Positions 33,102 through 42,136 are shown, numbered from the stretch's first letter. The stretch: 64,000 nt of DNA from Chloroflexota bacterium (GCA_016887485.1 CP069394.1:2356001-2420000); one strand, 5' to 3'. The notes: generated from the letters alone by a model not told the origin. Made by a program: numbers and translations.

Positions 33102-34589
33102 TTATAAATCAGCAAGAAATTTTACAGCAGCAATCAGGAGACGAATTTGTGTCGTCAGAATTTCTTCTGGTGAGCACTCTCCTATAGAAACTTTGCCACT
33201 GTATTTTTTGAATGCGTCCGCAAGTTTGATATTCTTCTTTTGGGTATCTGTTTTTTTGCCATGGTCAATATCATGCCTAATTATTGTTCTAATATTTTTT
33301 ATATCAATCACAAAGTCTGGAGGGGGAGACGACAATCGTTTACATGATCCGGTTCCCTCGTAAAAAATGAAATATAAAGAATCAATAAAATTTCCAAACG
33401 AAGTACTTGATTTGCATGGTTGGTTTAAAAGAGTTAATCCTTCTGACACCTTTGTTGTCATTTTAATTAAATCTTCACCATTTTGTCCTGAATACTTTTT
33501 ATTTATTTTGAATATTCTCTCTTTGGTATCTTCTGCTAAATCATTTAAGTCATTTATTGTTTCGCTTTCCACATTTGGAAATACTCCAATTATTGGCGCG
33601 AATTCTGGAGAAAAACGAGCGAGTTTTTTACTTAGAATATCAAGTCGAGTAGTTATGGACTGACCAGATGCAGAACCTGATGAGATCGATTGTTGATATT
33701 TCAAAAAGTCTTTTTCTGAACTTTCTGCGCCTTTCTCAACTTCAATTGCTAAATCATCGAAAAAGGATTGGATAAAATCGCCAAATTTTTTTGAAGTATT
33801 TCTGTCTATTCCATGTGAAATTATTCTGGAAGCTAACATACACACAGACAAAACATTAGCTCGACTTCGTAACACCTTACACTTTTCAGGAAAGGCTTGA
33901 TCAAGGTAATCAAGAGCACGAGTTGTTTTTTTTGCAGTCTCTGATTCTTTGCTAAATGTTCGATTTTCCTTTAAGAATCCTTCAAGTTGTGGAAAACGTA
34001 ATTGCGGTTGAATTCCTCTTGCTTCAAGTAATAACCAACGAGTTGCAATTTCAAAATACGCATACCGTGTATTTCTTAATGGGATTTTGTTTTCAAAGAA
34101 GTTAGCTGAAGAAATCTCATGGCAGAAATCCCTCATATCTCCACTAATTGCATTTAATTTTTCGGCAGTATTTAAGGGAGTTCCTAATTGTAATCTTTGA
34201 AACAATTCTTCAAGTTCATTTTCATTTACATCTTCAATTTCTTCTATTTCAATTTCATAATCATCGAAACTGTCTGAAATATCGTCAGGTAACTCATTGT
34301 ATGTAGAAGCATTAAATTTCTTCTTTGATTCTTCAGATAGTTGCAACTGATTATCAAAAAACTCAAAAATTGCAGATAGTCTTTGTTGACCGTCAACACA
34401 TTCAAATGAATTCTTATCAACCATTTGAAAATAAAATTTAGGGATATGCCATCCTTGCAATATGCTGTCTATTAGAAGCTGTTTCTTTGAAATAGGCCAA
34501 ACTTCTTCTCGCTGATAATCCGGCATATCTATCCGGTCTCGCCGTTTATAAATTTTATCAATGGCTTTACTTCGTAATTCCATTTTCAT
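33102..34589 (-). CDS. DUF262 protein with HEPN-like C-terminal motif
   Basis: About 495 residues. The N-terminus is DUF262: DMPDYQREEVWP, KQLLIDSILQGWHIPKFYF and ECVDGQQRLSAIFEFF, with DGQQR as the ParB-like nucleotide-binding signature. These domains occur in GmrSD-type and related DNA-defence proteins. The middle is helical and charged. Near the C-terminus RHDIDH (58 residues from the end) fits the R-x4-H RNase motif of HEPN domains and lies in a helical context. The gene is clearly AT-rich against its neighbours, a sign of transfer. The start at 34589 has GGAGGG seven bases upstream. No partner gene is next to it. The HEPN call is inference from a short motif. Confidence 0.75.
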   Translation of the reverse strand: MKMELRSKAIDKIYKRRDRIDMPDYQREEVWPISKKQLLIDSILQGWHIPKFYFQMVDKNSFECVDGQQRLSAIFEFFDNQLQLSEESKKKFNASTYNELPDDISDSFDDYEIEIEEIEDVNENELEELFQRLQLGTPLNTAEKLNAISGDMRDFCHEISSANFFENKIPLRNTRYAYFEIATRWLLLEARGIQPQLRFPQLEGFLKENRTFSKESETAKKTTRALDYLDQAFPEKCKVLRSRANVLSVCMLASRIISHGIDRNTSKKFGDFIQSFFDDLAIEVEKGAESSEKDFLKYQQSISSGSASGQSITTRLDILSKKLARFSPEFAPIIGVFPNVESETINDLNDLAEDTKERIFKINKKYSGQNGEDLIKMTTKVSEGLTLLNQPCKSSTSFGNFIDSLYFIFYEGTGSCKRLSSPPPDFVIDIKNIRTIIRHDIDHGKKTDTQKKNIKLADAFKKYSGKVSIGECSPEEILTTQIRLLIAAVKFLADL

Positions 34590-34918
34590 ATCATTTCCCT
34601 CCATGTACTTACTCATAATTTATAAAGGAATTGCGATGATGCGGCTATATTACAACATATTGTAACACTTGATAAAAAATTGATCAGAATACTTGAAAAA
34701 GTTTATGTTGATTTAAGTTTACATACTGAGAGCCAAGAATAACAGGAAAGAATTATCAAACTCCTACAACATATTAATATTGCTGTTGTTCGATAACGAC
34801 TAAGAAAATGAATCGTGTATTATTTAAAAGGTGTATTTACTAATTATTGTTTTATTTTTGAACTTTTTGACAGTGTAATATGAGCTGACTTCTGGTTCTT
34901 ACAAAATATTTTTGTAAG
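34590..34918. other. AT-rich intergenic region
   Basis: About 330 bp with no gene. It holds the DUF262 promoter and an inverted repeat TTACAA-N4-TTGTAA (34650-34665). The composition matches the DUF262 gene, so the region probably belongs to the same acquired segment. No direct repeats, integrase or tRNA are seen at its edges. Confidence 0.5.
34659..34667 (-). promoter_or_regulatory. Extended -10 promoter of the DUF262 gene
   Basis: Minus strand TGTTACAAT. It overlaps the inverted repeat TTACAA-N4-TTGTAA, which could be an operator. Confidence 0.45.
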
Positions 34919-35404
34919 TCACTTGCCCGTAGTAAAAAGTTTTCTATCTTCTTCCTCTTCCCTCCACCACGTCACCACCGCGCCAAACACCGTCATCAGC
35001 ATCTGTAAAAACGGCGAAATCAATACCATCAGCACCTGCCAGCCGATGAAGCTCGCCAGGGGCTCGAAGAGGATCAGCGGCATGCCGTAATTGGCCAGGT
35101 CAGCGCTGGGGTCAAAGAGCCACTTGAGCGAGGGCAGCCAGATGACCGCCAGGACCAACATTGAGAACGCGGCGGTCAGAGCGGCGTATTTGAGCAGGCT
35201 CCCCAGCAGGGCATGGAGGGTCTGCGGCTTTTCCCCCAGTCGCCGGGCCAGCCACCAGCCCACCGGCAGCCCCAGAAGGATCGTGAAGAATGGGACGCCC
35301 ATCCCCAGCCCGATGCTGAACAGATCCAGCAGGATGAAGCTGAGGATCGCCCATTTGGGTTTCAGATGGATCAGCCGCTGGAAAATGTTAGTTTTTTCAG
35401 TCAT
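34919..35404 (-). CDS. Hypothetical membrane protein
   Basis: 161 residues with about four hydrophobic segments (about 17-50, 65-92, 105-125 and 127-145). Not recognised. The start has GGGAGG at good spacing. It is the gene after the DUF35 protein, separated by a terminator. Confidence 0.7.
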   Translation of the reverse strand: MTEKTNIFQRLIHLKPKWAILSFILLDLFSIGLGMGVPFFTILLGLPVGWWLARRLGEKPQTLHALLGSLLKYAALTAAFSMLVLAVIWLPSLKWLFDPSADLANYGMPLILFEPLASFIGWQVLMVLISPFLQMLMTVFGAVVTWWREEEEDRKLFTTGK

Positions 35405-35425
35405 GCAAACCTCCCCATAAACAAA

Positions 35426-35446
35426 GCCCCCGGCAATACCGGGGGC
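35426..35446 (-). terminator. Rho-independent terminator after the DUF35 gene
   Basis: GCCCCCGG (35426-35433) and CCGGGGGC (35439-35446) with a 5-nt loop; TTTGTTT follows on the minus strand. Confidence 0.85.
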
Positions 35447-35469
35447 AGGATTGAACTGTTTGATGTGAT

Positions 35470-35871
35470 CTACGCGCTCATCACCGGGCGGAACTTGTAG
35501 CCATAGACCAGCATCCCGCGCTCGTCGCCATCGGAGCGGAGCTTGCGGGTGACCATCTCGACCGGCATGCCGATCTCAACTTTTTCTTCGCCGAGGTCGG
35601 TGAGTTGGGCGGTGACGATCGGGCCTTCTTCCAGTTTGATCAGCGCCACGGTATAGGGGGCCTGGGCTTCAAAGCCGGCCGGAGCGTTGCCCATCTTGGT
35701 GAAGGAATAGACCTCGCCCTTACCGCTGAAGGTATAGGCTGTCTTGGCCTCGCCGCCGCATTCCGGGCAGACATCCCGGGGCGGGAAGATCTTGGCCTGG
35801 CAGTGGGGGCAGACTTCGCCAACCAGTGCGTACCGTTGTTTCTTTAATCGCCAATGGCGTGGAACTTCCAT
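35470..35871 (-). CDS. DUF35 zinc-ribbon/OB-fold protein
   Basis: 133 residues. Zinc ribbon with C-x2-C ... C-x2-C (GEVCPHCQAKIFPPRDVCPECGG, about 19-41) followed by an OB-fold (GKGEVYSFTKMGNAPAGFEAQAPYTVALIKLEEGP). This is the DUF35 pattern. Such proteins usually support thiolases or HMG-CoA synthase-like enzymes by channelling acyl-CoA. No such enzyme is encoded beside it here. The start has AAGGAG. Confidence 0.88.
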   Translation of the reverse strand: MEVPRHWRLKKQRYALVGEVCPHCQAKIFPPRDVCPECGGEAKTAYTFSGKGEVYSFTKMGNAPAGFEAQAPYTVALIKLEEGPIVTAQLTDLGEEKVEIGMPVEMVTRKLRSDGDERGMLVYGYKFRPVMSA

Positions 35872-36077
35872 TTTTTCAACTCCTTACAAGCCGCATGAGA
35901 AGGCGCGGCACGGTTTTTCTCTTTTAGTAAACCCGAGTCTACCGAAAAGGGACTCTCAGAAACTATCAGGATGCTTTTTTCCTCTAAATGGGGCGAATTT
36001 GGGGCCATTTGCTTCAGTTAATGGCAAAAAACCGGTGTTTTTTCAAGCCTAATCACTCGCTTTCCGGCCTCGATTAA

Positions 36078-36086
36078 TGTTATGAT
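36078..36086 (+). promoter_or_regulatory. Extended -10 promoter of the 36131-39006 gene run
   Basis: TGTTATGAT, about 45 bases before the first ATG. No good -35 is visible. Confidence 0.4.
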
Positions 36087-36130
36087 TTGGGGTAAGACCA
36101 ACAGCTGGATCCCGATGGAGGCTGCTCACC

Positions 36131-36355
36131 ATGACGATTCATTTGCTGGATAAAACCCTTCAAATTGAAATTTTTTATGAGTGTGAGGATCAGGACCTGG
36201 AGGACAATGTCTGCCTGACGATTGTTGAAACCTGCCCGCCGGGCGAGAAGATCCTGCGTGCCGGGGAGACCCATCTTTTCCTGACCCCAAACGAGGCCCG
36301 TGCCCTGGGCGAAGCCCTGTTGATCGCTGCCAACCGCAGTGACGCCGCTGGATAA
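36131..36355 (+). CDS. Small hypothetical protein
   Basis: 74 residues, unrecognised. A beta-rich N-terminal part and a C-terminal helix (LTPNEARALGEALLIAANRS). GGAGG lies nine bases before the ATG, and the gene precedes a YcaQ-type gene by about 20 bases, which supports it as real. Function unknown. Confidence 0.6.
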   Translation: MTIHLLDKTLQIEIFYECEDQDLEDNVCLTIVETCPPGEKILRAGETHLFLTPNEARALGEALLIAANRSDAAG

Positions 36356-36375
36356 CACCGAGGAGTGACCCTTTG

Positions 36376-37569
36376 ATGCTGATGACCCCTGAAGCCGTGC
36401 GCCTGGTGATGCTTGCCGCGCAAGGCCTGCTGACCCCGCCCTCAACCACTGCCGTCAAGACGGACCTGCTGCCCGCGATCCGGCAGATGGGCTATCTGCA
36501 GATTGACACGATCCATGTGGTCCAGCGCAGTCAGAATCTGGTGCTCTGGAGCCGCCTGGGTGATTTTGACCCGGACTGGCTGGATGAGGTACACGCGGAG
36601 GGGCAGCTTTTTGAATATTACGCGCACGCGCTATGTTATATTCCAACCGAATATTACCCGACATTCCGTGGCCGGGGCCTGCATGATAAGCGGGTTGGGC
36701 GCTATTGGTGGGGCTGGGCCGAGAAGCATCAGGACCTGTTGGCGCGGGTGCTGGAAGAGGTGCGCGAAAACGGCCCGCTGAGTTCGATGGATTTTGAATC
36801 GGAGCGGATCGAGACGGGTTGGGGCGGCATCAAAAATGAACGGATCGCGCTGGACCGTTTGATGATCACCGGCGAGTTGATGGTTTCTCGGCGGGAGAAC
36901 TTCCGCCGCTATTTTGACCTGCGGGAGCGGGTGCTGCCGGATTGGGACGACGCCGATGCCCAGGATCTGGAAACAGTGCGCGATGAGCTGGCATTGATGG
37001 CGGTGCGCGCTTTGGGGGCTGCCCGGGTTGAATGGGTGGCGAATTATTATTACCTGCTGAAGACCGGGATGGCCAAGCGGCTGGAACGCCTGACCGCGGA
37101 GGGGCGACTCTATCGAGCTGAGGTAGCAGCGTGGGATCAACCGGTCTATATTCACCCGGATGGATTGGCGCTGGCAAAACAAGCACTGGCGGGGGAACTG
37201 ACCGCGACCTACACAACCCTGCTTTCGCCCTTTGACCCCCTGATCTCGGACCGGGACCGCGCCCTGGACTTATTCAATTTTGATTACCGCCTGGAATCAT
37301 ATACTCCGGCCAAGGATCGCCAATATGGCTTCTTCTGCCTGCCGATCCTGCACAAAGGTCGCCTGGTGGGTCGACTGGACCCCAAGGCGCACCGCAAGCA
37401 GAAGCGGATGGAGGTCAAAGCGCTCTACCTGGAGCCGGAGATGACCCTGGATGATGAGCTGTTGGTCGGTTTGAAGCAGACTCTCGATCAGTTCACTGCC
37501 TGGCACGGGTTGGATTCGTTGGAGATCACCGAAGCGAACCCTGCTAACCTGTTGGAGGTTTTTGCATGA
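36376..37569 (+). CDS. Winged-helix DNA glycosylase-like protein (YcaQ/AlkX, DUF1006)
   Basis: About 397 residues. It matches the HTH_42/YcaQ family: MGYLQIDTIHVVQRSQNLVLWSRLGDF (about 35-61) holds the QxD catalytic motif (Gln-Ile-Asp) and the nearby His-x-x-x-Ser/Arg stretch, followed by winged helices. YcaQ removes alkylated bases and unhooks DNA crosslinks. C-terminal LLSPFDPLISDRDRALDLFNFDYRLE is also family-typical. The start at ATG 36376 has GAGGAG about ten bases before. It overlaps the next gene by ATGA. Confidence 0.87.
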   Translation: MLMTPEAVRLVMLAAQGLLTPPSTTAVKTDLLPAIRQMGYLQIDTIHVVQRSQNLVLWSRLGDFDPDWLDEVHAEGQLFEYYAHALCYIPTEYYPTFRGRGLHDKRVGRYWWGWAEKHQDLLARVLEEVRENGPLSSMDFESERIETGWGGIKNERIALDRLMITGELMVSRRENFRRYFDLRERVLPDWDDADAQDLETVRDELALMAVRALGAARVEWVANYYYLLKTGMAKRLERLTAEGRLYRAEVAAWDQPVYIHPDGLALAKQALAGELTATYTTLLSPFDPLISDRDRALDLFNFDYRLESYTPAKDRQYGFFCLPILHKGRLVGRLDPKAHRKQKRMEVKALYLEPEMTLDDELLVGLKQTLDQFTAWHGLDSLEITEANPANLLEVFA

Positions 37570-38510
37570 CCCTTAACCCTGCATTCACGCTTTGTTTCCT
37601 GCTCAATGGGGATGATGTTCTGATGCTCCACCGTAAGTTCCCACCCAACCAGGGTTTGTGGAACGGCGTTGGTGGTCATATTGAGCCGGGTGAGACCGCT
37701 CGCCAGGCGATGATCCGCGAGGTGGCGGAGGAGACCGGTTATCAAAACACGCACCCGCAGTTCGCCGGATTGCTGACCTGGGATGGCTATGAGATTCCAC
37801 CCGGTGGGATTGTGATCTTCACGGTTGAGGTGACGCATCGCAATTTCGTCAGCAACCATGAAGGTGAACTGGCGTGGGTGAAGCGTGAGTGGGCCTGCAA
37901 CGCGCCGGAGGTGGTGGATAATATCCATGTCTTTCTGCCGAAGGTATTGGCAGGTGTTGAGCCGCTGCATTATCATTTCAGTTATCAAGACGGGGTTCGC
38001 ATACGCGATCTGATTGAGCCGCTGCCCGAGGATTATGACCCCGAGCGCCCTTTCCAACCGGAAGCGGGATTGGAGGAAGAGACACGGGGTGAATTCTTGC
38101 TCAGCTTCGATAAGGACAGGTTGCAGCTGGAAAAGGTCGTGGACTTTCTGGACCGTCAGTCCTATTGGGCGCAGGGACGGCCGCCTGAGGTGATCGAGAC
38201 CTCGATCCACACTTCAGTTTGTCTGGGCATTTATCACCGGGGGGAGCAGGTGGCCTTTGCCCGGTTGGTCACAGATCAGGTGACCTTTGCCTGGTTGTGT
38301 GATGTGTTTGTGGATCCCTCTCAACGCGGGCAAGGGCTGGGGAAGTGGCTGGTGGAGGCGGCCGGGCAGTATACCGACCGGATGGGCATCGAGCGCACCC
38401 TGCTGGCCACCCGTGACGCCCACGGTTTATATGAACATTATGGGGATTATCACCCCCTTGAAGTGCCGGGAAAATGGATGAGCCGCACCCACCCGGATCA
38501 AAAGGGCTAA
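37566..38510 (+). CDS. Nudix hydrolase-GNAT acetyltransferase fusion
   Basis: 314 residues. The Nudix box GGHIEPGETARQAMIREVAEETGY (about 37-60) fits GX5EX7REUXEEXGU exactly, so a nucleoside-diphosphate-X hydrolase of the MutT type is expected. The linker at about 150-170 leads to a GNAT acetyltransferase (RGQGLGKWLVEAA at about 258-270 for acetyl-CoA). The C-terminal GNAT part is clearly related to the next gene, so one is a duplicate of the other. The ATG overlaps the YcaQ stop. The two activities may work on one damaged metabolite, but that is only inference. Confidence 0.9.
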   Translation: MTLNPAFTLCFLLNGDDVLMLHRKFPPNQGLWNGVGGHIEPGETARQAMIREVAEETGYQNTHPQFAGLLTWDGYEIPPGGIVIFTVEVTHRNFVSNHEGELAWVKREWACNAPEVVDNIHVFLPKVLAGVEPLHYHFSYQDGVRIRDLIEPLPEDYDPERPFQPEAGLEEETRGEFLLSFDKDRLQLEKVVDFLDRQSYWAQGRPPEVIETSIHTSVCLGIYHRGEQVAFARLVTDQVTFAWLCDVFVDPSQRGQGLGKWLVEAAGQYTDRMGIERTLLATRDAHGLYEHYGDYHPLEVPGKWMSRTHPDQKG

Positions 38511-38529
38511 ACGCGAAGGAGAAGAGAAG

Positions 38530-39006
38530 ATGGAATTCCAACGAGGTGAATTCACCATCAGTACCGATAAGGACAGGCTGCAGATCGAGGTGATCCATCG
38601 CTACCTATCCAACGAGGCCTATTGGACCACCGGGAGAACGCTTGCCACGACCGAGAAAGCGATTGAAAATTCGCTCTGTTTCGGGGTCTATCACAACGGC
38701 TGGCAGGTAGGCTTTGCGCGGGTTGTCACGGATTACACGATCTTTGCCTATCTATGTGATGTCTTTGTTTTGGAGAAGTATCAGGGACAGGGCCTGGGTA
38801 AATGGCTAACTGAGATGATTCTGGAGGCGCTGGATCAGGAAGGTGTGCGCTGGACGATGTTGGCGACCCGGGACGCCCACGAGCTGTATGAGGATTATGG
38901 CGGCTTCCAGAAGCTGCACCTGCCCGAAAAGTGGATGGGTCGGGTGAACCCGCGGCTGCTGGAAGGATCAGGCAAGGTCTACACCTTGCCAGGAGATGGT
39001 ATGTAA
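38530..39006 (+). CDS. GNAT-family acetyltransferase
   Basis: 158 residues. Acetyl-CoA motif YQGQGLGKWLTEM (about 95-107), and LATRDAHELYEDYGGFQKL at the C-terminus. Similarity to the GNAT half of the upstream fusion is high across its whole length (shared GEF, DKDRLQ, YW, ARxVTD, LCDVFV, RDAHxLYExYG and KWM). AGGAGAAGAG precedes the ATG. Substrate unknown. Confidence 0.9.
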   Translation: MEFQRGEFTISTDKDRLQIEVIHRYLSNEAYWTTGRTLATTEKAIENSLCFGVYHNGWQVGFARVVTDYTIFAYLCDVFVLEKYQGQGLGKWLTEMILEALDQEGVRWTMLATRDAHELYEDYGGFQKLHLPEKWMGRVNPRLLEGSGKVYTLPGDGM

Positions 39007-39048
39007 AAACGGTATCGGGGGATATTTACAGACTTCTTACAGAATCAC

Positions 39049-39073
39049 AAAACCCGCCTTACGCGCGGGTTTT
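39049..39073 (+). terminator. Rho-independent terminator
   Basis: AAAACCCGC (39049-39057) pairs with GCGGGTTTT (39065-39073). It follows the GNAT gene and separates it from the secreted protein. Confidence 0.88.
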
Positions 39074-39122
39074 ATGATGGGAACATCTAAACGTTCTCTA
39101 TTCTGACATAAGGAGTTATGTG

Positions 39123-39638
39123 ATGAAAAAGCTAAGTAAGATCCTGTTGACCTTTGCTGTTTTGGCAGGTGTAGTGTTGTTGGCTCTCCCCACCCAGACG
39201 GTCGCCGCTCAAAGAGACGTACCGCCGGTTGAGGAAGCTTTTGTCAGGCTGGAAGAGATGTATGCGGACATGTTCGAGCGCTATGAGCATGCCGGCGAAC
39301 GGATTGACAATACCGATGATGTGGTCGAACGTCTGGAACAGCGGATCGAAGACCTGACGGAGATGGGTGAGGACCCGGCGGAATTGCAAGCGATTCTGGA
39401 CACCTTCCTGGCAAACATGGATGCCGTGCAGGCCGTTTATGATGATCTGGGTGAGCTGTTTGATGAGCACGCCGGATTTGACGCCGATGGCGAAGTGACG
39501 GATGACAGCCTGGCGGTCTATACCCTGCGCCAGATCGCCGATGGTTTGTTGGATCTGCACCAGTTGAGTGAAGACGCCCGTTTTGAACTGCGCTGGGACC
39601 TGATGGAACACCGATATAGCAGGCGAGGGGAGGGATAA
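39123..39638 (+). CDS. Secreted helical protein
   Basis: About 171 residues. The signal peptide (MKKLSKILLTFAVLAGVVLLALP...VAA) gives an exported protein. The mature part is charged and helical (EAFVRLEEMYADMFERYEHAGERIDN and so on), with coiled-coil heptads. No family recognised. The start at ATG 39123 has AAGGAG. A GTG three bases upstream is possible. Confidence 0.72.
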   Translation: MKKLSKILLTFAVLAGVVLLALPTQTVAAQRDVPPVEEAFVRLEEMYADMFERYEHAGERIDNTDDVVERLEQRIEDLTEMGEDPAELQAILDTFLANMDAVQAVYDDLGELFDEHAGFDADGEVTDDSLAVYTLRQIADGLLDLHQLSEDARFELRWDLMEHRYSRRGEG

Positions 39639-40560
39639 GCATTAGGATTTGATGTACTCCCTGGTCAATTGAGATTGCTTCCCCTTGCAAGGATATTCTC
39701 CCTATTATTGCGAGGAACTCCTAAGGTGACATGAAGCAATCTCTTTTATTTTGTCACGTGCGCTGCGCGGCACGTGACCTACTACAGTGCGGCTGGTCTT
39801 GATGAAGCATGTAGGGTGTGCACATCTTTTGTGCGCACCAATTATCTCGATTTACCTGCAGGTGTAGGGTGAGTTTGGCAACCCACCAAATTTATCACTG
39901 AGATTGCGTCGTACGGTGCAAGGCACCTTCCTCGCAATTACAGAATGGTTTTGTCACGTGCGCTGCGCGGCACGTGACCTACAGTATGGCTTGTCATTAT
40001 GGAATATATAGGGTGTGCACATCTTTTGTGCGCACCAATTTTCTGAGATTGCTTCATACGGTGCAAGACACCTTCCTCGCAATGACAGAATGGTTTTGTC
40101 ACGTGCGCTGCGCGTCACGTAACCTACAGTGTGGCTTGTCATTATGGAATATATAGGGTGTGCACATCTTTTGTGCGCACCAATTATCTCGATTTACCTG
40201 CAGGTGTAGGGTGAGTTTGGTAACCCACCAAATTTATCACTAAGATTGCTTCATACGGTGCAAGGTACCTTCGTCGCAATGACACAATGGTTTTGTCACG
40301 TGCGCTGCGCGGCACGTGACCTACAGTGTGGCTGGTCTTGACGAAGCATGTAGGGTGTGCACATCTTTTGTGCGCACCAATTATCTCGATTTACCTGCAG
40401 GTGTAGGGTGGGTTACCAACCCACCAAATTTATCACGTAGATTGCTTCGTACGGTGCAAGACACCTTCCTCGCAATGACAGAATGGTATTGTCATTGCGA
40501 GCTAGCGACATAGTCCCCGAAGCGAAGCGGCGTGGGAAGCAATCTCTCTTGATTCTTTTT
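39639..40560. repeat. Array of four imperfect 145-200 bp composite repeats
   Basis: Units begin with TGTCACGTGCGCTGCGCGGCACGTGACCTAC at 39752, 39952, 40097 and 40294 (spacing 200, 145 and 197). Each carries a hairpin with GGTGTGCAC...GTGCGCACC (39810-39844, 40008-40040, 40153-40185 and 40350-40382). A stretch of GAGATTGCTTC...CTCGCAATGACA follows. The third unit lacks a segment present in the others. A related single copy lies at 42140-42300. There is no coding content. Confidence 0.85.
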
Positions 40561-40602
40561 TGCACCTTGCGGATAAAGTGTATACGATTCATCCACTATA
40601 AT

Positions 40603-40630
40603 TTGCATTTTTCTTTTTTGGTGTTATAAT
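40603..40630 (+). promoter_or_regulatory. Promoter of metK (TTGCAT-N16-TATAAT, extended -10)
   Basis: TTGCAT (40603-40608), 16-base spacer and TATAAT (40625-40630), with TGT before the -10. The start is near 40637, just before the riboswitch. Confidence 0.8.
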
Positions 40631-40667
40631 CCAAACCGTTCAACAAAAATTGAATAGCCCTATGCGG

Positions 40668-40775
<108 letters not shown>

Positions 40776-40857
40776 GCAAGCTGAAACGACATGTTACGCC
40801 CCTCTCGCACGAGCCAGATGGGGCGCTAATCTTTAATGAGACATGGAGGTTCTCACA

Positions 40858-42072
40858 ATGACGTTGACATTTATGAATTTGCAAAAATACCTGTTCACGT
40901 CGGAATCGGTCACAGAAGGCCATCCCGATAAAGTTTGTGACCAGGTCAGCGATGCTGTGCTGGATGCTTTGATTGCCCAGGATAAATACTCCCGTGTGGC
41001 CTGCGAATGCGCCACCAAGACCGGGTATATCATGGCACTCGGTGAGATCACCACGACCGGTTTTGTCAATTTTGACGAACTGGTCCGTAAAGTGGTCAAC
41101 GAGATCGGCTATGACAGCTCTGAGAAGGGCTTCGATGGCAACACCTGCGGTGTGCTGATCGCTCTGGCGAATCAGTCCCCCGATATTGCCCTCGGTGTGG
41201 ACAAGGCCAGCGAATTCAAATCCGGTGAAATGAAAGAAGACGAGGATATTGAAGGGGTTGGCGCTGGTGACCAGGGGATGATGTTCGGTTACGCCTGTAA
41301 CGAGACCGAAACCCTGATGCCGATGCCGATTTACTACGCCCACAAGCTCACCCGCAAGCTGGCGGAAGTGCGCAAGGCAAATGGCCTCACTTTCCTGCGC
41401 CCCGATGGCAAGAGCCAGGTGACGGTGGAATATGAATATGGCAAACCGAAACGGATCCATACCGTTTTGATCAGCACCCAGCATGATCCTGATGTCACCC
41501 ACGAGCAGATTCGCGAAGGTGTGATTGAACAGATCATCAAACCTGTGCTCCCTGAAGAACTGATTGACGACGACCTGTTGATTTATGTCAACCCCACCGG
41601 TCGTTTTGTCACCGGCGGCCCGATGGGCGATGCCGGCGTGACTGGCCGCAAGATCATCGTCGATACCTACGGTGGCATGGGCCGGCATGGCGGCGGTGCC
41701 TTCAGCGGGAAAGATCCGACAAAAGTTGACCGCTCCGGCGCTTATGCTGCCCGCTGGGTTGCCAAGAACGTGGTTGCCGCTGGTTTGGCGGATCGCTGTG
41801 AAGTGCAGGTGGCCTATGCCATCGGCGTCGCGCACCCACTCTCCGTCAACGTGGAGACCTTCGGCACCGGCAAGATCGATGATTCCCGGATCGCTGAACT
41901 GATCAATGAATTCTTTGATCTGCGCCCCGGTGCGATCATCCGTGATCTTGACCTGCGCCGTCCGATCTACCAGCAACTGGCCTCCTACGGTCACTTTGGC
42001 CGGGACGACCTGGATTTGACCTGGGAACGGACCAACAAGGCCGACCTGCTGCGCGATGCGGCTGGCCTGTAA
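40858..42072 (+). CDS. metK: S-adenosylmethionine synthase
   Basis: About 404 residues. Starts [29 protein letters not shown], the MetK N-terminal signature with the ATP-binding His. Other marks: [16 protein letters not shown] (about 125-140), [22 protein letters not shown] (about 250-271) and [16 protein letters not shown]. It makes SAM from ATP and methionine as a tetramer in the cytoplasm. An upstream ATG at 40843 is rejected because GGAGG at 40845 would lie after it; it instead serves ATG 40858. SAM binding by the riboswitch should lower its expression. Confidence 0.96.
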   Translation: MTLTFMNLQKYLFTSESVTEGHPDKVCDQVSDAVLDALIAQDKYSRVACECATKTGYIMALGEITTTGFVNFDELVRKVVNEIGYDSSEKGFDGNTCGVLIALANQSPDIALGVDKASEFKSGEMKEDEDIEGVGAGDQGMMFGYACNETETLMPMPIYYAHKLTRKLAEVRKANGLTFLRPDGKSQVTVEYEYGKPKRIHTVLISTQHDPDVTHEQIREGVIEQIIKPVLPEELIDDDLLIYVNPTGRFVTGGPMGDAGVTGRKIIVDTYGGMGRHGGGAFSGKDPTKVDRSGAYAARWVAKNVVAAGLADRCEVQVAYAIGVAHPLSVNVETFGTGKIDDSRIAELINEFFDLRPGAIIRDLDLRRPIYQQLASYGHFGRDDLDLTWERTNKADLLRDAAGL

Positions 42073-42099
42073 AATTAGCAGTTTTCTTAGGAAAAATAA

Positions 42100-42128
42100 A
42101 CCCTCGGATGGATCATCCGGGGGTTTTT
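42100..42128 (+). terminator. Rho-independent terminator of metK
   Basis: ACCCTCGGATG (42100-42110) pairs with CATCCGGGGGT (42114-42124), then T-run. Confidence 0.88.
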
Positions 42129-42136
42129 GATTTATT

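Noticed and set aside
33102-34589. Complete GmrSD or multi-gene restriction system
   Set aside because: Only one DUF262 gene is present. No DUF1524 nuclease domain (HNH type), methylase or helicase gene lies beside it.
36126-36458. Minus-strand reading frames in the 36.1-36.5 kb region
   Set aside because: They overlap the small plus-strand gene and the YcaQ gene, and show no family pattern or ribosome site.
39752-40490. CRISPR array
   Set aside because: Units are 145-200 bp with related, not unique, intervening sequence and there are no cas genes. They are composite intergenic repeats.
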